In this document: positions 38,415 to 48,067 of the stretch, piece by piece
Layout: every line of letters starts with the position of its first letter
Position numbering within the stretch: position 1 is the stretch's first letter
NCBI GenBank assembly: GCA_024230295.1
Contig: JAAERN010000166.1
Span: 1-64,000 of the forward strand
Source of the DNA: Planctomycetota bacterium
GTDB lineage: Bacteria > Planctomycetota > Phycisphaerae > Phycisphaerales > SM1A02
DNA length: 64,000 bases
Direction of reading: 5' to 3'
Program-made: the position numbers and the translations under genes
The notes under the pieces: model-generated
Databases searched by the model: none
What the model was told of the DNA's origin: nothing
Seen by the model: the letters and a program-made list of their open reading frames with translations, nothing else

Positions 38415-39216
38415 GCTGCGGCGAACGAGCCAACCCGAACCGGACTCTCTGATCTCTTTCCGAAGTGTCCACAAGCGATTCGACGGGCCCCCGGTCCTCG
38501 ATGGAATGGATCTTGAGATCCCAACTGGACGCACGACCGTCATTCTGGGGCCCAGTGGTGCAGGCAAGAGCGTGATGCTCAAACTCATGATTGGCCTGCT
38601 CAAACCAGAGGCAGGCGAAATTTGGTTCGGTGGCACTCGAATCGATGGCCTTCCCGAGCGTCACCTCGGCGACATCAGACGGCGTACCGGATTTCTGTTT
38701 CAGCAAGGCGCCCTGTTCGACTCGATGACTGTGCTTGACAACGTGTCGTTTCCGCTTCAGGAGCATACGGATCTCGATACAGCCGCCCGACGAAGTCGCG
38801 TCCAGGAGACGCTGCAACTCCTCGGCGTCGCCGAACTGATGGACAGATTGCCTTCCGAACTTTCGGGCGGGCAACGCAAGCGAATTGCTCTGGCCCGCGC
38901 TGTCGTCCTTCGTCCTGAATGCATGCTCTACGACGAGCCGACGACGGGGCTCGACCCCATCCGCAGCGACGTCGTCGCCAAACTCATCCAAATGCTTCGC
39001 CGCGAACTTCATCCGACCAGTGTCGTCGTAACGCATGACATTCCCCTCGCATTCAAGGTTGCGGATCAGATGGTGCTGCTGCGCCATGGACGGATTTACA
39101 TGGACGGCCCACCGGAGGCCTTCTCATCGAGTAAAGACCCGATTATTCGTTCCTTCCTCGATGGATATGCGACCGAAGAAGATCTCGAACCCACCGACAC
39201 GGAGGCTGCGGCATGA
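38413..39216 (+). CDS. ABC transporter ATPase of the Mla/MCE lipid transport type
   Basis: A 267-residue nucleotide-binding protein with Walker A GPSGAGKS, Q-loop FLFQQGALFDSMTVLDNV, signature LSGGQRKRIALARA, Walker B MLYDEPTTGLDP and switch histidine VTHD. The QQGALFDSMTV version of the Q-loop segment is typical of MlaF-type ATPases. With the following MCE protein and the MlaE permease encoded at 57076, it would energise phospholipid movement between inner and outer membrane. The ATG at 38413 is the closest to the domain start; an ATG at 38395 is the alternative. The stop overlaps the MCE gene start in an ATGA. Confidence 0.9.
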   Translation: MLRRTSQPEPDSLISFRSVHKRFDGPPVLDGMDLEIPTGRTTVILGPSGAGKSVMLKLMIGLLKPEAGEIWFGGTRIDGLPERHLGDIRRRTGFLFQQGALFDSMTVLDNVSFPLQEHTDLDTAARRSRVQETLQLLGVAELMDRLPSELSGGQRKRIALARAVVLRPECMLYDEPTTGLDPIRSDVVAKLIQMLRRELHPTSVVVTHDIPLAFKVADQMVLLRHGRIYMDGPPEAFSSSKDPIIRSFLDGYATEEDLEPTDTEAAA

Positions 39217-40190
39217 GCCAGCGTTCTCGTGACACGCTCATTGGTATCGCTGCAGTGGCAGCTGTTGTTTCAATGATCCTGCTGCTCCAGTTGTTCGGAG
39301 AAATCGACACGGCCGAGACGTGGCGACTCACGCTGCAGGCCCCGTCCACCTCCGGAATCTCTGATAGCAGCAGAGTCACCCTCGACGGCGTACCCATCGG
39401 CTCTATCGAGCGGGTAGAAGTCGTCCCAACCGGCCCGTGGGCTGTTCGCATCATTGCAGCCATTGATGAAGGCATCGAGATCCCCATTGGCGTGCAGACA
39501 CTGACTTCGGTCTCGCTCCTGACTGGTTCGGCCAACCTGTTTCTGGAATCTCCCAAGGAGCGGACCGGGCAAACGATGCCGACGGATGGTTCTGCCGAAC
39601 TGAATGGTCCGATTTCCTCTGCCGCAGTTCGAGACATCGTGGATGCGCTCGATGAGCGCGTCGGCCCCGCACTCGGGGCCATCAACGATCTGGGTCGAGC
39701 CTGGGCGCCTGTCGGTGATGGCCTGGCATCCCTACTCGGCAGCGGCGAAGGCGGTGCCAATGAGGGCATTCCGGGAGTCATCAAGCGGGCAGATGCAGTA
39801 CTGACCTCGGCGCAGTCATGGCTCGATGATCCGGAACTCCGGCGCGAGGCCAGCGAAATCATGCATCTCGCATTGGCAAGCGTCGATCGTGCAGTGACCG
39901 CGTTGGAGTCGCTCGACCAACTCATCGCACATATCGATGTTCGCTCCGACACCGTGACGACGGAAATCGCTGGCGCAGGACGGTCACTGGCCGAGGCACT
40001 CCACCAGGCCAGCGGGATCATGACGGCGATGCGGGAAGGCGAGGGAACCGTCGGACAACTCTTAATCAACCCGGATTTGTACAACCGTTTTGCTGAAACC
40101 GCCAAGCAACTCGATCGGCTCTCGCAATCGATGCGGTTGCTCGTCGAGCAGGTCCGTGAAGAGGGTGTCGGGCCATTGCTGGTGCCTTAG
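39213..40190 (+). CDS. MCE-domain (MlaD-like) lipid-binding protein
   Basis: A 325-residue protein anchored by one N-terminal helix (DTLIGIAAVAAVVSMILLLQLF). The MCE domain follows, with SSRVTLDGVPIGSIERVEV and LTGSANLFLE near residues 50-115. The C-terminal two thirds are helical with repeated leucines and end in GEGTVGQLLINPDLY, a phrase common in MCE proteins. MCE proteins form hexameric rings that hold lipid in the periplasm. It is translationally coupled to the ATPase gene upstream. Confidence 0.9.
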   Translation: MSQRSRDTLIGIAAVAAVVSMILLLQLFGEIDTAETWRLTLQAPSTSGISDSSRVTLDGVPIGSIERVEVVPTGPWAVRIIAAIDEGIEIPIGVQTLTSVSLLTGSANLFLESPKERTGQTMPTDGSAELNGPISSAAVRDIVDALDERVGPALGAINDLGRAWAPVGDGLASLLGSGEGGANEGIPGVIKRADAVLTSAQSWLDDPELRREASEIMHLALASVDRAVTALESLDQLIAHIDVRSDTVTTEIAGAGRSLAEALHQASGIMTAMREGEGTVGQLLINPDLYNRFAETAKQLDRLSQSMRLLVEQVREEGVGPLLVP

Positions 40191-40196
40191 CAGGCT

Positions 40197-40212
40197 GAGT
40201 CAGAACTGACTC
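40197..40212. terminator. Hairpin between convergent MCE and kup genes
   Basis: GAGTCA and TGACTC form a perfect 6-bp stem around the GNRA-like tetraloop GAAC, seven bases after the MCE stop codon and 78 bp before the kup stop codon. It can serve both converging transcripts. There is no T-tract on either side. Confidence 0.4.
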
Positions 40213-40289
40213 CGTCCACAGAACCAAAGGGATCGCGAAGCGCACCTCTGTTGGCAGCCCCCTGCTCGCCCCAGCCCCCGAACACACAC

Positions 40290-42194
40290 TCACAACGGCG
40301 CTCGCATGCCTACTTCGACGGTGCGGCGAGGCGGCAGGTCAAGCATGTCCGGAAGCACCGTGGCATTTCTCAGTAAGTAAGCGAAGACGGCGACCCGCCA
40401 TCTGGCCATACCGTGATGCTCAGCCACGACCGCTATTTGATCGCGCCGCACCCAGTAGGTAAGCAAATTGGGGTCTGCCGGCAGCCCACGCTCGACGGCA
40501 TCGCGAAGCATGGACGGCACATCGGGCCGCTGCAGATATCCGAAGCGAATAGATGCCATCCAGGCCCCTTGTCCAAGTTCTTCGAGTCTCAGCCTTTGCT
40601 GGTAGGGCACTCTCGGAACACCGAGCGGATGCAGATGAACTATCACGATCGTCTCGGGAAGGCCTGGTAAGTGCCGCTGCAACTTCCTGATCGTCACAGG
40701 CGTGATCTGTCGGCTCCTCGCAAAGAAGACTCCGGTGCCCGGCCAACGCTCAGTTGCATCGCCCTGAAGCGACTCAACGAATCGTTCGATCGGCAAGCCA
40801 TCTTCGAGACGCCCCCGATTGACCAGCCGCATGCCCTTTCGCCAGGTGGCCACAAGAATCAGGATGACCACAGCCACCAGCAGTGGCATCCACCCACCGT
40901 CGAGAACCTTGGATGCATTGGACGCTAGGAACAGCAGATCGACAGACAGCACACTCGCAAGAAGAGGTCCGAGCAACCACCATGACCAGCGCCACCGACG
41001 TCTGGCGACCACGGCGAACAAGATCGTGGAAACGGCCATGACTCCGGTGACCGCAAGACCATATGCCCCTGCGAGCGCCGCGGCAGAACCAAAGAGCAGC
41101 ACGACCAGCACGCAGGCGATCGCCATGATGATGTTGACAGCGGGAATGTAGATTTGTCCCTCGACGTCGGAGGTGTGTACGACATTCAGCGGCGGAATCA
41201 AGCCATGCTGTGACAGTTGCCGAGTCGTCGAAAAGACACCGCTGATGATGGCCTGTGACGCGATGATCGCGGCGAGGGTCGCGATCACCACCATGCTGAT
41301 CCGCATTTCATCCGGCACGAGCGCGAAGAATGGATTCGCCGCTGCAGCCGGATCGGCCAGCACCGCTGCTCCCTGCCCGAGATAGGACGCGACCAAACTG
41401 GGACACACGACAACCCACCAGGCAAGTGTGATCGCTCGGCGGCCAAAGTGCCCCATGTCTGCGTAGAGCGCCTCGCCGCCGGTGAGGCAAAGAACGACTC
41501 CACCGAGCATGAGAAAGGCCACGCCTGGAGCTTCCCCAATCAGCGCGATGCCCCATGTCGGCGAGAACGATTGGAGGATTTCTGGCGAGTTCATGATGCC
41601 CCGCACGCCGAGCACACCAATCAACACAAACCACGCCAGCATCAGCGGTCCAACAAGCCATCCGATTCGACCACTTCCGAATCGCTGCGTCAGAAAAACT
41701 CCGATCACAATGAACGCCGATGCCACGACGACCCAGTGCGAATTCCTCAGTTCGTGTGTCGACTCAAGACCCCCCATGGCACTGAGCACACTGACCGCCG
41801 GAGTGATGATGCCGTCGCCGTACAACAACGCTGCGCCTGCAAGTGCAAGCCACAGCAGCCAGCGTCCTGAGGGCGCACCCGCCTCGTCGTCTCTGGACCG
41901 CGTCAGGCTGAGCAGCGCCAGCAGCCCGCCCTCGCCCCCGTTGTCAGCCCGCATCAGGAGCGATACGTACTTGAAACCAATGACGAAGAACAAGGCCCAC
42001 AACATGAGCGAAATCGCACCCATGACGTGGGGAGGTGACGCCGCATCAGCGCCGCCGAGAACCAGCGTCGCGCGGAGTGCATACAGGGGGCTCGTGCCAA
42101 TGTCGCCAAAGACCACACCGATTGCGGCAAGCGCCAGAAGCGGCAGTCCCTTCCTGTGATGGCGCGTCGGCTTCTGTGGTGCTGGCCCACCCAT
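40290..42194 (-). CDS. kup: Kup-type potassium uptake protein
   Basis: A 634-residue member of the KUP/HAK/KT family of proton-coupled K+ importers. The N-terminus has the family motif IGVVFGDIGTSPLYALR, followed by RADNGGEGGLLAL and a total of about twelve membrane helices. A cytoplasmic C-terminal domain of about 170 residues follows, containing GTGVFFAR. Length and motif order match E. coli Kup (622 residues). The gene has 64 bp to the upstream OmpA lipoprotein gene. Confidence 0.94.
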   Translation of the reverse strand: MGGPAPQKPTRHHRKGLPLLALAAIGVVFGDIGTSPLYALRATLVLGGADAASPPHVMGAISLMLWALFFVIGFKYVSLLMRADNGGEGGLLALLSLTRSRDDEAGAPSGRWLLWLALAGAALLYGDGIITPAVSVLSAMGGLESTHELRNSHWVVVASAFIVIGVFLTQRFGSGRIGWLVGPLMLAWFVLIGVLGVRGIMNSPEILQSFSPTWGIALIGEAPGVAFLMLGGVVLCLTGGEALYADMGHFGRRAITLAWWVVVCPSLVASYLGQGAAVLADPAAAANPFFALVPDEMRISMVVIATLAAIIASQAIISGVFSTTRQLSQHGLIPPLNVVHTSDVEGQIYIPAVNIIMAIACVLVVLLFGSAAALAGAYGLAVTGVMAVSTILFAVVARRRWRWSWWLLGPLLASVLSVDLLFLASNASKVLDGGWMPLLVAVVILILVATWRKGMRLVNRGRLEDGLPIERFVESLQGDATERWPGTGVFFARSRQITPVTIRKLQRHLPGLPETIVIVHLHPLGVPRVPYQQRLRLEELGQGAWMASIRFGYLQRPDVPSMLRDAVERGLPADPNLLTYWVRRDQIAVVAEHHGMARWRVAVFAYLLRNATVLPDMLDLPPRRTVEVGMRAPL

Positions 42195-42258
42195 GCGCGC
42201 AACCTACCACAGGCCCCTGCACCAGCGATGATTCTTTGTCTTCTCGACCGCAGAAGTC

Positions 42259-42912
42259 CTATTGAGCGACAACGATCTCGACGCGGCGGCTTTGCTTCGC
42301 CGAGCCCATTGGACGATCCGGGCCATAACTCATCACGGCAATCTCACCTGAGCTGATGCCTTGATTCGACAAGAAATTACGAACGGCCCAACCTCGCTCG
42401 AAACCGAGGTGGTAGTTCGTTTTGTGGCCGCTCTTCTTGATGGGATCGGTATCAGTGTGCCCAGCGACAATGATTTCCTTGCCGGGGTACTGGCTTTGCA
42501 GAACGTCGGCGACACGTTGGAGCGCCTTCTTGGCTGCGGGCTTGAGCGTTGTGCGACCAGAATCGAATAACACGTCGCCTTCCACGGCCACGGTAACATC
42601 GTTCGGACCATAGGTTGCCGTCACACCTTGGATGCCGTCAAAGCCATGCGCACTTGACGAATCGATTTTGGTCTGCCAGTCCGCAGCCTGCTGTTCAAAA
42701 TCGTCTCGCTGTGTTCGAAGCGTTGTGTTGGCCTGTCGAAGCTCGCCGTTGGCTGCTTCGAGCGCCTTGTCGCGCTCATCAAGCTGGGTTCGCAGCTCGG
42801 TGTTCTCCTGCTCCAACAGGGCCATGTGGTCCTTGTCTTCCTGCGAGGAGCAACCAGTCGAAGTGAGGGTGGCGGCCGCAAGGGCCAGAAGCATCGGCAG
42901 AGTCAAACGCAT
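42259..42912 (-). CDS. OmpA-family lipoprotein with coiled-coil spacer
   Basis: A 217-residue lipoprotein with lipobox TSTGC, a coiled coil of about 60 residues (LLEQENTELRTQLDERDKAL and onward), then an OmpA/MotB peptidoglycan-binding domain at about 105-217. Its motifs are LFDSGRTTLKPAAKKALQRV, the VAGHTDTDP core, FERGWAVRNFL and QSRRVEIVV. It should link the outer membrane to peptidoglycan. The ATG at 42912 gives a normal lipoprotein signal and overlaps the 3' end of the prepilin peptidase gene by ten bases; an earlier in-frame start would read through that gene. Confidence 0.88.
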   Translation of the reverse strand: MRLTLPMLLALAAATLTSTGCSSQEDKDHMALLEQENTELRTQLDERDKALEAANGELRQANTTLRTQRDDFEQQAADWQTKIDSSSAHGFDGIQGVTATYGPNDVTVAVEGDVLFDSGRTTLKPAAKKALQRVADVLQSQYPGKEIIVAGHTDTDPIKKSGHKTNYHLGFERGWAVRNFLSNQGISSGEIAVMSYGPDRPMGSAKQSRRVEIVVAQ

Positions 42913-44258
42913 GGTTGGGTTTCCTTTCCGCAACGGTCTGTCGTTCCATCGGTTGTCGGCACGGCCTCCGCGCCGATCTGCATTGAAACCGCTTTGCGGC
43001 TTCTTGTCCAATCACGAGAGTTGTCCACCGGCACGACGAGGCCCGCCCTTGGCATCTCGACCGTCGGCATCAGGATGCGCCAGCCTCGCTTGACAAGTGG
43101 GCCGCTGCAGAACAGCAGTACGGTCGCCACGGCAAGATGGGGGCCATAGGGAAGTTCCCGCCTTACTTTGCCACCAAATCGGCTCATCACCACGACCAGA
43201 AGCGTCCATGCCAGCCCGATGAAAGGTGCCAGAAAGAAGATCAGAATTGGAAGGAACCACCCGAGGACTGCCCCAACAGCAGCCAGTAGATGCACATCGC
43301 CCAAACCCATCGCTTCGCGGCCAAAGGCCAGAGTCCCCAGTATCCGGACAGCCCAAACCAGTCCGCCACCAACGAGCCATCCGAGCAGCGAGCCGCCTAA
43401 GGCCTGGAGCCACCTCGGAGGCACGCCCTCCAGACCAGCGAGTGCGACACCTCCCAGCAGGATTCCGAGAAGGATGGGCGTAAGAAACCACAGTTCAACC
43501 GCCATCTCGCGTCTGGCATGTGGATATTCGGCCAGTGTGTCGCCCTCGGGTACGTAGTCGTCGTAGTCGGCGAAACTTGGGCGGAGGCGTCCTGTCATGA
43601 GCAGTGCCATCGACACCCCAACACCGAGCATGCCCCCCACAGCCGAGCCTGTTGCCGTCCACCCGGTTCCGGGAATCGGCCAGTGCGGCGATCGCGCTGC
43701 CATTCCACTTGCCAGCACGGACTCGATGAGCCACAACACGATGGCAGCGCACGTCACGAATACCGGAATCGCAAGCGGGATGAGATAGGTTTTCGCGTCG
43801 ATCACCGTCATGGAGAAGAGCCCGGCAAGCATGAAGGCAACAGCCACGTACGCCGGCCATGCGTGGGTGAACTGCTGCTCCAGCCACCACGAGCCGCCTC
43901 CCTCCCACCAGAGTGTGTCAGCGGGATCGACCATGAAGAGACATACGTACAGTCCAGTGAAAACCAACGCCATGAACAACTCGACAATTGGATACACCGG
44001 CGATATCGGCGCCTTGCAGAATCGGCACCGGCCACGCAACAGAATCCAGCCGAGTATCGGGAGATTCTCTCGGACAAAGCGAAGTCGCCCTCCGCAGATC
44101 GGGCACCGACTCGGGGGGTGCGAGAGTGACATGCCTCGGGGGAGCCGCCAATTCACGACGTTCAGAAAGCTACCGACGCAGGCTCCAAAGACAAACACGA
44201 ACACCAGCCACGGACCGTGGCGCAAGACACTCTCGGTAAATAAGACGTATCCAAGCAT
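42903..44258 (-). CDS. Prepilin leader peptidase/N-methyltransferase (A24 family)
   Basis: A 451-residue membrane enzyme that cleaves and methylates type IV pilin or type II secretion pseudopilin precursors. The N-terminal methyltransferase domain starts with GACVGSFLNVVNWRLPRG and has two CxxC pairs (CPICG and CRFCK). The two catalytic aspartates are in MTVIDAKTYLIP and in GLGDVHLL. It is longer than the usual 250-290 residues because of a soluble insertion (about 190-265) and extra helices between the two aspartate motifs plus a C-terminal tail. No pilin gene lies nearby. Confidence 0.9.
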   Translation of the reverse strand: MLGYVLFTESVLRHGPWLVFVFVFGACVGSFLNVVNWRLPRGMSLSHPPSRCPICGGRLRFVRENLPILGWILLRGRCRFCKAPISPVYPIVELFMALVFTGLYVCLFMVDPADTLWWEGGGSWWLEQQFTHAWPAYVAVAFMLAGLFSMTVIDAKTYLIPLAIPVFVTCAAIVLWLIESVLASGMAARSPHWPIPGTGWTATGSAVGGMLGVGVSMALLMTGRLRPSFADYDDYVPEGDTLAEYPHARREMAVELWFLTPILLGILLGGVALAGLEGVPPRWLQALGGSLLGWLVGGGLVWAVRILGTLAFGREAMGLGDVHLLAAVGAVLGWFLPILIFFLAPFIGLAWTLLVVVMSRFGGKVRRELPYGPHLAVATVLLFCSGPLVKRGWRILMPTVEMPRAGLVVPVDNSRDWTRSRKAVSMQIGAEAVPTTDGTTDRCGKETQPCV

Positions 44259-44264
44259 GCGCGG

Positions 44265-44489
44265 TCAGGAGGGATCCGCCGGAGTCTCGTCTGAGACTGA
44301 CTTGAGTTCCTCTGCGACCGCGTCAAGCACCTGCCGGCACCTTGCAACGAGTGCCTTACCGCGGCGATGGGACGCCATGGCCTCCTCCAGCCCAATCTCG
44401 CCAGCGTCAATCTGTTCGATGATGGACTCCAGTTCTCCGATAGCGTCTTCGAATCGGAGGTCCGCAGGGTCAACAGCAGGTTCGCTCAT
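44265..44489 (-). CDS. xseB: Exodeoxyribonuclease VII small subunit
   Basis: A 74-residue helical protein with the XseB pattern FEDAIGELESIIEQIDAGEI, then LEEAMASHRRGKALVARC. It binds XseA to form exonuclease VII, which degrades single-stranded DNA. The ATG at 44489 gives the usual family length (about 75-80); an open extension upstream would overlap xseA. It lies 25 bp after xseA on the same strand. Confidence 0.92.
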   Translation of the reverse strand: MSEPAVDPADLRFEDAIGELESIIEQIDAGEIGLEEAMASHRRGKALVARCRQVLDAVAEELKSVSDETPADPS

Positions 44490-44514
44490 ACGCAGAGGGT
44501 AGATCGCCTCGCGC

Positions 44515-45882
44515 TCACTCGCCAGCCACGGTCGAGGTGATGGTCCCCGACGCCACGCGAGTCTCGATCTCGTCGCCGGCCTGCACATCAGACGAACTTC
44601 GGACAACCTCACCTGACGCCGTCGTAGTCAGGCTGAAACCGCGGGCGAGCACCGACTCGGGGCCAACCGCTTCAAGAACCCGCTGCCGCTGCCGCAATCT
44701 GGCCTCAGCCCGATCCATCTGCTGACGAATCGCTCGATCGAGAGGCAAAGTAGACAATGCATTGCTCGCCATGGTCATCCGCCTCATCAGACTCTGGTCG
44801 AGGCGGCCTGCCTGCTCGATAACGCGGTTCCTGCGCGTTGCAAGGAGGGCATGAGGACGCCTGGCGAGCATGGCCCCCGCTGCCCCGGCAAGTCGCTGCC
44901 CGGCTGCAGCGAGCCGAAGCCGCATGGATGACATCAAAGTCTGGCTTCCCCGCTCGCCACGCTCTACTGCGGCCGAAACCAATCCTCTCACCCGCCGGGC
45001 GAGCGCGTCCTGAAGGAGATCCAGCCGCTGCGTTTCTTCTTCGCGATCTGGCAGAAGCACCATGATCGCCTGCGTCGGCGTCGACGCCCGACAATCTGCA
45101 ACAAGTTCGGCGATCGTCGTATCTGATTCATGCCCGATTGCGGCGACAATCGGAGTACGCGCCTTGTGAATGGCCTCAGCCACGACTCGTTCATTGAAAG
45201 CCTGCAGGTCCTCGGCAGATCCACCCCCTCGGGTAAGGACAATTGCATCCACGCCGAGTTCGCCAGCGCGGGCGTCCAGATCCGTCAGCACCGCAGCGAT
45301 TCTGGCTGCTGCCGAATCCCCTTGCACCGGAACATCGACAAGTTCAATGCGGCAGGCTGGCCATCGCCGAGCCGCAGTCGCTCGCACATCATGGAGGGCT
45401 GCACCTGCTCCACTGGTCAGCACCGCCACGTGCCGAGGCACTACGGGAAGCGGCCGCTTCGCCTCGTCTCCGAACCAGCCCAGATCACGAAGTTCGGCGC
45501 AGAGCCGCCGAAACGCTGCCTGCCGACCCCCAGCACCCACCGGCGCCACGGATCGAACCCGCAACTGAGTTCGCCCCTGAGCCGCCCAGTGCACGAGCGT
45601 GCCATCGACCTGCACGGCGTCGCCGATCGCAATCGTCGCCGAACCACGGCGGACGTCTGAAGCCCACATCACACACTGGATACTGGCCTCGTCATCTCGG
45701 AGCGCGAAGTACCAGTGCCCACGCCGCTCACTGAATGCTGCAACCTCGCCTTCGACGCGAATCGGGTCGGCAAGACCCCGCTCCAGTGCGGCTGAGATCT
45801 GCCTCGTCAGGTCAGTCACACTGATCGCCGGTCGGTCATCCCGCCCCGCTGTCGGCTTCCAATCGAAGGGCAGTTGGCTCAT
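44515..45882 (-). CDS. xseA: Exodeoxyribonuclease VII large subunit
   Basis: A 455-residue protein of normal XseA length. The N-terminal OB-fold covers about residues 20-115 (RVEGEVAAFSERRGHWYFAL). The catalytic domain contains LTRGGGSAEDLQAFNE and IGHESDTTIAELVADCRAST, both XseA hallmarks, followed by a long helical arm and the end with ARGFSLTTTASGEVV. It cuts single-stranded DNA into oligonucleotides in both directions in complex with XseB. Its start lies 64 bp from the divergent recG start. Confidence 0.95.
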   Translation of the reverse strand: MSQLPFDWKPTAGRDDRPAISVTDLTRQISAALERGLADPIRVEGEVAAFSERRGHWYFALRDDEASIQCVMWASDVRRGSATIAIGDAVQVDGTLVHWAAQGRTQLRVRSVAPVGAGGRQAAFRRLCAELRDLGWFGDEAKRPLPVVPRHVAVLTSGAGAALHDVRATAARRWPACRIELVDVPVQGDSAAARIAAVLTDLDARAGELGVDAIVLTRGGGSAEDLQAFNERVVAEAIHKARTPIVAAIGHESDTTIAELVADCRASTPTQAIMVLLPDREEETQRLDLLQDALARRVRGLVSAAVERGERGSQTLMSSMRLRLAAAGQRLAGAAGAMLARRPHALLATRRNRVIEQAGRLDQSLMRRMTMASNALSTLPLDRAIRQQMDRAEARLRQRQRVLEAVGPESVLARGFSLTTTASGEVVRSSSDVQAGDEIETRVASGTITSTVAGE

Positions 45883-45946
45883 AGGGGCATGTGTACCACG
45901 AATCGCAGACTCATCGAGCCCAGATCGGTGATACTTCTACTCAGCA

Positions 45947-48067
45947 ATGACCGCAGCCGCCCTCACTCTGACGACGCCCATCCACGACCTGCCCGATGCC
46001 GGCGAGCCTCTGGCTGCCGCCATGCATCGGATGGGCCTCCGCTGCGTCGCCGACCTGCTTCTGCACGCTCCAAATCGCTACCGGCGCACACGGCCATGGC
46101 AATCACTCTCACAGGTTGCGATGGTCGCCTCCGCCGGCACGAAGGATGACATGGAGGTCCATGGTGAAGTTGCTTCGGTCCAACGAGGGTTTGGCCGCGC
46201 AGCCAAAATCGAGGTTGTGCTGGAAGACGACAGTGGCGACATTGACCTCGTCTTCTTTAACCAGCCATGGATTCAGCGCAAACTGCATCCCGGTATGCGA
46301 ATCGTCGCCACGGGTCGGCCGCGCGAATACCGAGGCCGCGTGCAGATCGCAAATCCGGAATGGCGGCGAACCGAAGACGATGCCTCGCTCACTGCGCCTT
46401 CAGGCGACCAAGATCATGTGGCCATCTGCCCGGTATATCCCGCATCCGAGGACGTTCCATCAGATCGAATCGCCGCAGTAATCGAAGGCATTCTCGACAC
46501 GGCCGTGGCACTGCTCGAGGACCATCTTCCAGAGTCATTCCGCAAGAGCCACGGACTGCCTGACCTTGCAACGGCCTACCGACATCTCCATCGGCCCGAG
46601 TTGGATGAACAGGTTTCTTCGGCTCGGCGTCGACTGGCATTTGATGAACTCCTGCTGCTGCAACTAGGCGTCATGATGAAGCGATTCCACCGGCGAACGC
46701 ACCTCCGCGCCGCAGCACTACCATGCTCCGACGAAGTGCAATCTCGCATCTCCGCCCGCATACCGTTTACACCGACTGATGCGCAAGCACGGGTCATCGA
46801 CGAAATTGGCGCCGACCTTGCCAAGGACATCCCGATGAATCGCCTTCTGCAAGGCGATGTTGGCAGTGGCAAAACGGTCGTGGCGCTCGCTGCGATGCTG
46901 CAAGCCGTCGCCCACGGGAAACAGGCGGCGCTAATCGCCCCAACAGAACTGCTGGCCGAACAGCATGCACGAACGCTGCGTTCGCTACTCACCGACGCAA
47001 CGGTTCGGCTGGAACTCCTGACCGGATCAATCACCGGAACTGCCCGCCGCGATCTGCTTGAATCCATTGCCAGCGGTGAAGTCGATCTCGTCGTCGGCAC
47101 TCACGCCGTGCTCACTCAGGACGTCGCTTTCCAGGAACTCGCTGTCGCGGTAACCGACGAACAACATCGCTTTGGTGTCCACCAGCGAGCTTCGCTTCGT
47201 AACAAAGCCGCAGATGATTCCCGGTGCCCGCATCAACTTGTCATGACTGCGACTCCCATCCCCAGGACGCTCTCATTGACCATCTTTGGCGACCTCGATA
47301 TCTCGATCATTGACGAAATGCCTCCCGGACGCGCTCCGATCACAACAACATCGACCGACCGTGCCGGCGCCGCCGACGCCTATGAGGGCATTGCCACGGC
47401 AGTACGCCGTGGTGAGCGCGGCTATGTCGTCGTGCCGGTTATCGAAGAGTCCTCGGCTGGGCTCACGGATCTCGAAACCCATCTCGAATCTCTCTCCATG
47501 GGTCCGCTGAAACACTGCCGACTCGCCGCCATGAATGGCCGACTGGACGTCGCGACACGCGACGCCATCATGGAGCAATTCCGAAACGGCAAGATCGATG
47601 TCCTCGTTGCGACAACGGTCATTGAAGTCGGCGTGGACGTACCGGAGGCGACGACCATCATCATCGAGGACGCCGATCGCTTCGGACTTGCCCAACTCCA
47701 TCAATTGCGAGGCCGCGTGGGGCGAGGCAGTCGACCCGGCCGCTGCGTCTTGATTTCGGAACCAACGACCGATGAAGGGGCCAAGCGGATCGCCGCGATG
47801 GTTGAGACCACCGACGGTTTCAAGATCGCCGAGCGAGATCTGGAGATTCGCGGCCCCGGTGAACTCTTTGGGTCCAAGCAGTCAGGCTTGCCGCCGTTCC
47901 GGATCGCCTCACTTCCAGCCGATCTGGAACTCCTTGCCCTGGCGCGGCGGGATGCTATCGCGTGGATTGAGCAAGATCCGCTCCTCACACTTCCAGAGCA
48001 CGCCCTGCTCAGGCGGCGGCTTCTCAAAGCGCACGGCCGTTGGCTCGGTCTAGGGGACGTCGGATGA
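45947..48067 (+). CDS. recG: ATP-dependent DNA helicase RecG
   Basis: A 706-residue helicase that remodels stalled replication forks. A wedge/OB domain occupies about residues 55-170. Walker A lies in QGDVGSGKTVVAL, motif Ia in APTELLAEQH, the DEQH box in TDEQHRFGVHQR, motif III in MTATPIPRTL and motif VI in QLRGRVGRG. The C-terminal RecG signature FGSKQSGLPPFRIA follows. The stop overlaps the polX start in an ATGA, coupling two DNA repair genes. Confidence 0.96.
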   Translation: MTAAALTLTTPIHDLPDAGEPLAAAMHRMGLRCVADLLLHAPNRYRRTRPWQSLSQVAMVASAGTKDDMEVHGEVASVQRGFGRAAKIEVVLEDDSGDIDLVFFNQPWIQRKLHPGMRIVATGRPREYRGRVQIANPEWRRTEDDASLTAPSGDQDHVAICPVYPASEDVPSDRIAAVIEGILDTAVALLEDHLPESFRKSHGLPDLATAYRHLHRPELDEQVSSARRRLAFDELLLLQLGVMMKRFHRRTHLRAAALPCSDEVQSRISARIPFTPTDAQARVIDEIGADLAKDIPMNRLLQGDVGSGKTVVALAAMLQAVAHGKQAALIAPTELLAEQHARTLRSLLTDATVRLELLTGSITGTARRDLLESIASGEVDLVVGTHAVLTQDVAFQELAVAVTDEQHRFGVHQRASLRNKAADDSRCPHQLVMTATPIPRTLSLTIFGDLDISIIDEMPPGRAPITTTSTDRAGAADAYEGIATAVRRGERGYVVVPVIEESSAGLTDLETHLESLSMGPLKHCRLAAMNGRLDVATRDAIMEQFRNGKIDVLVATTVIEVGVDVPEATTIIIEDADRFGLAQLHQLRGRVGRGSRPGRCVLISEPTTDEGAKRIAAMVETTDGFKIAERDLEIRGPGELFGSKQSGLPPFRIASLPADLELLALARRDAIAWIEQDPLLTLPEHALLRRRLLKAHGRWLGLGDVG

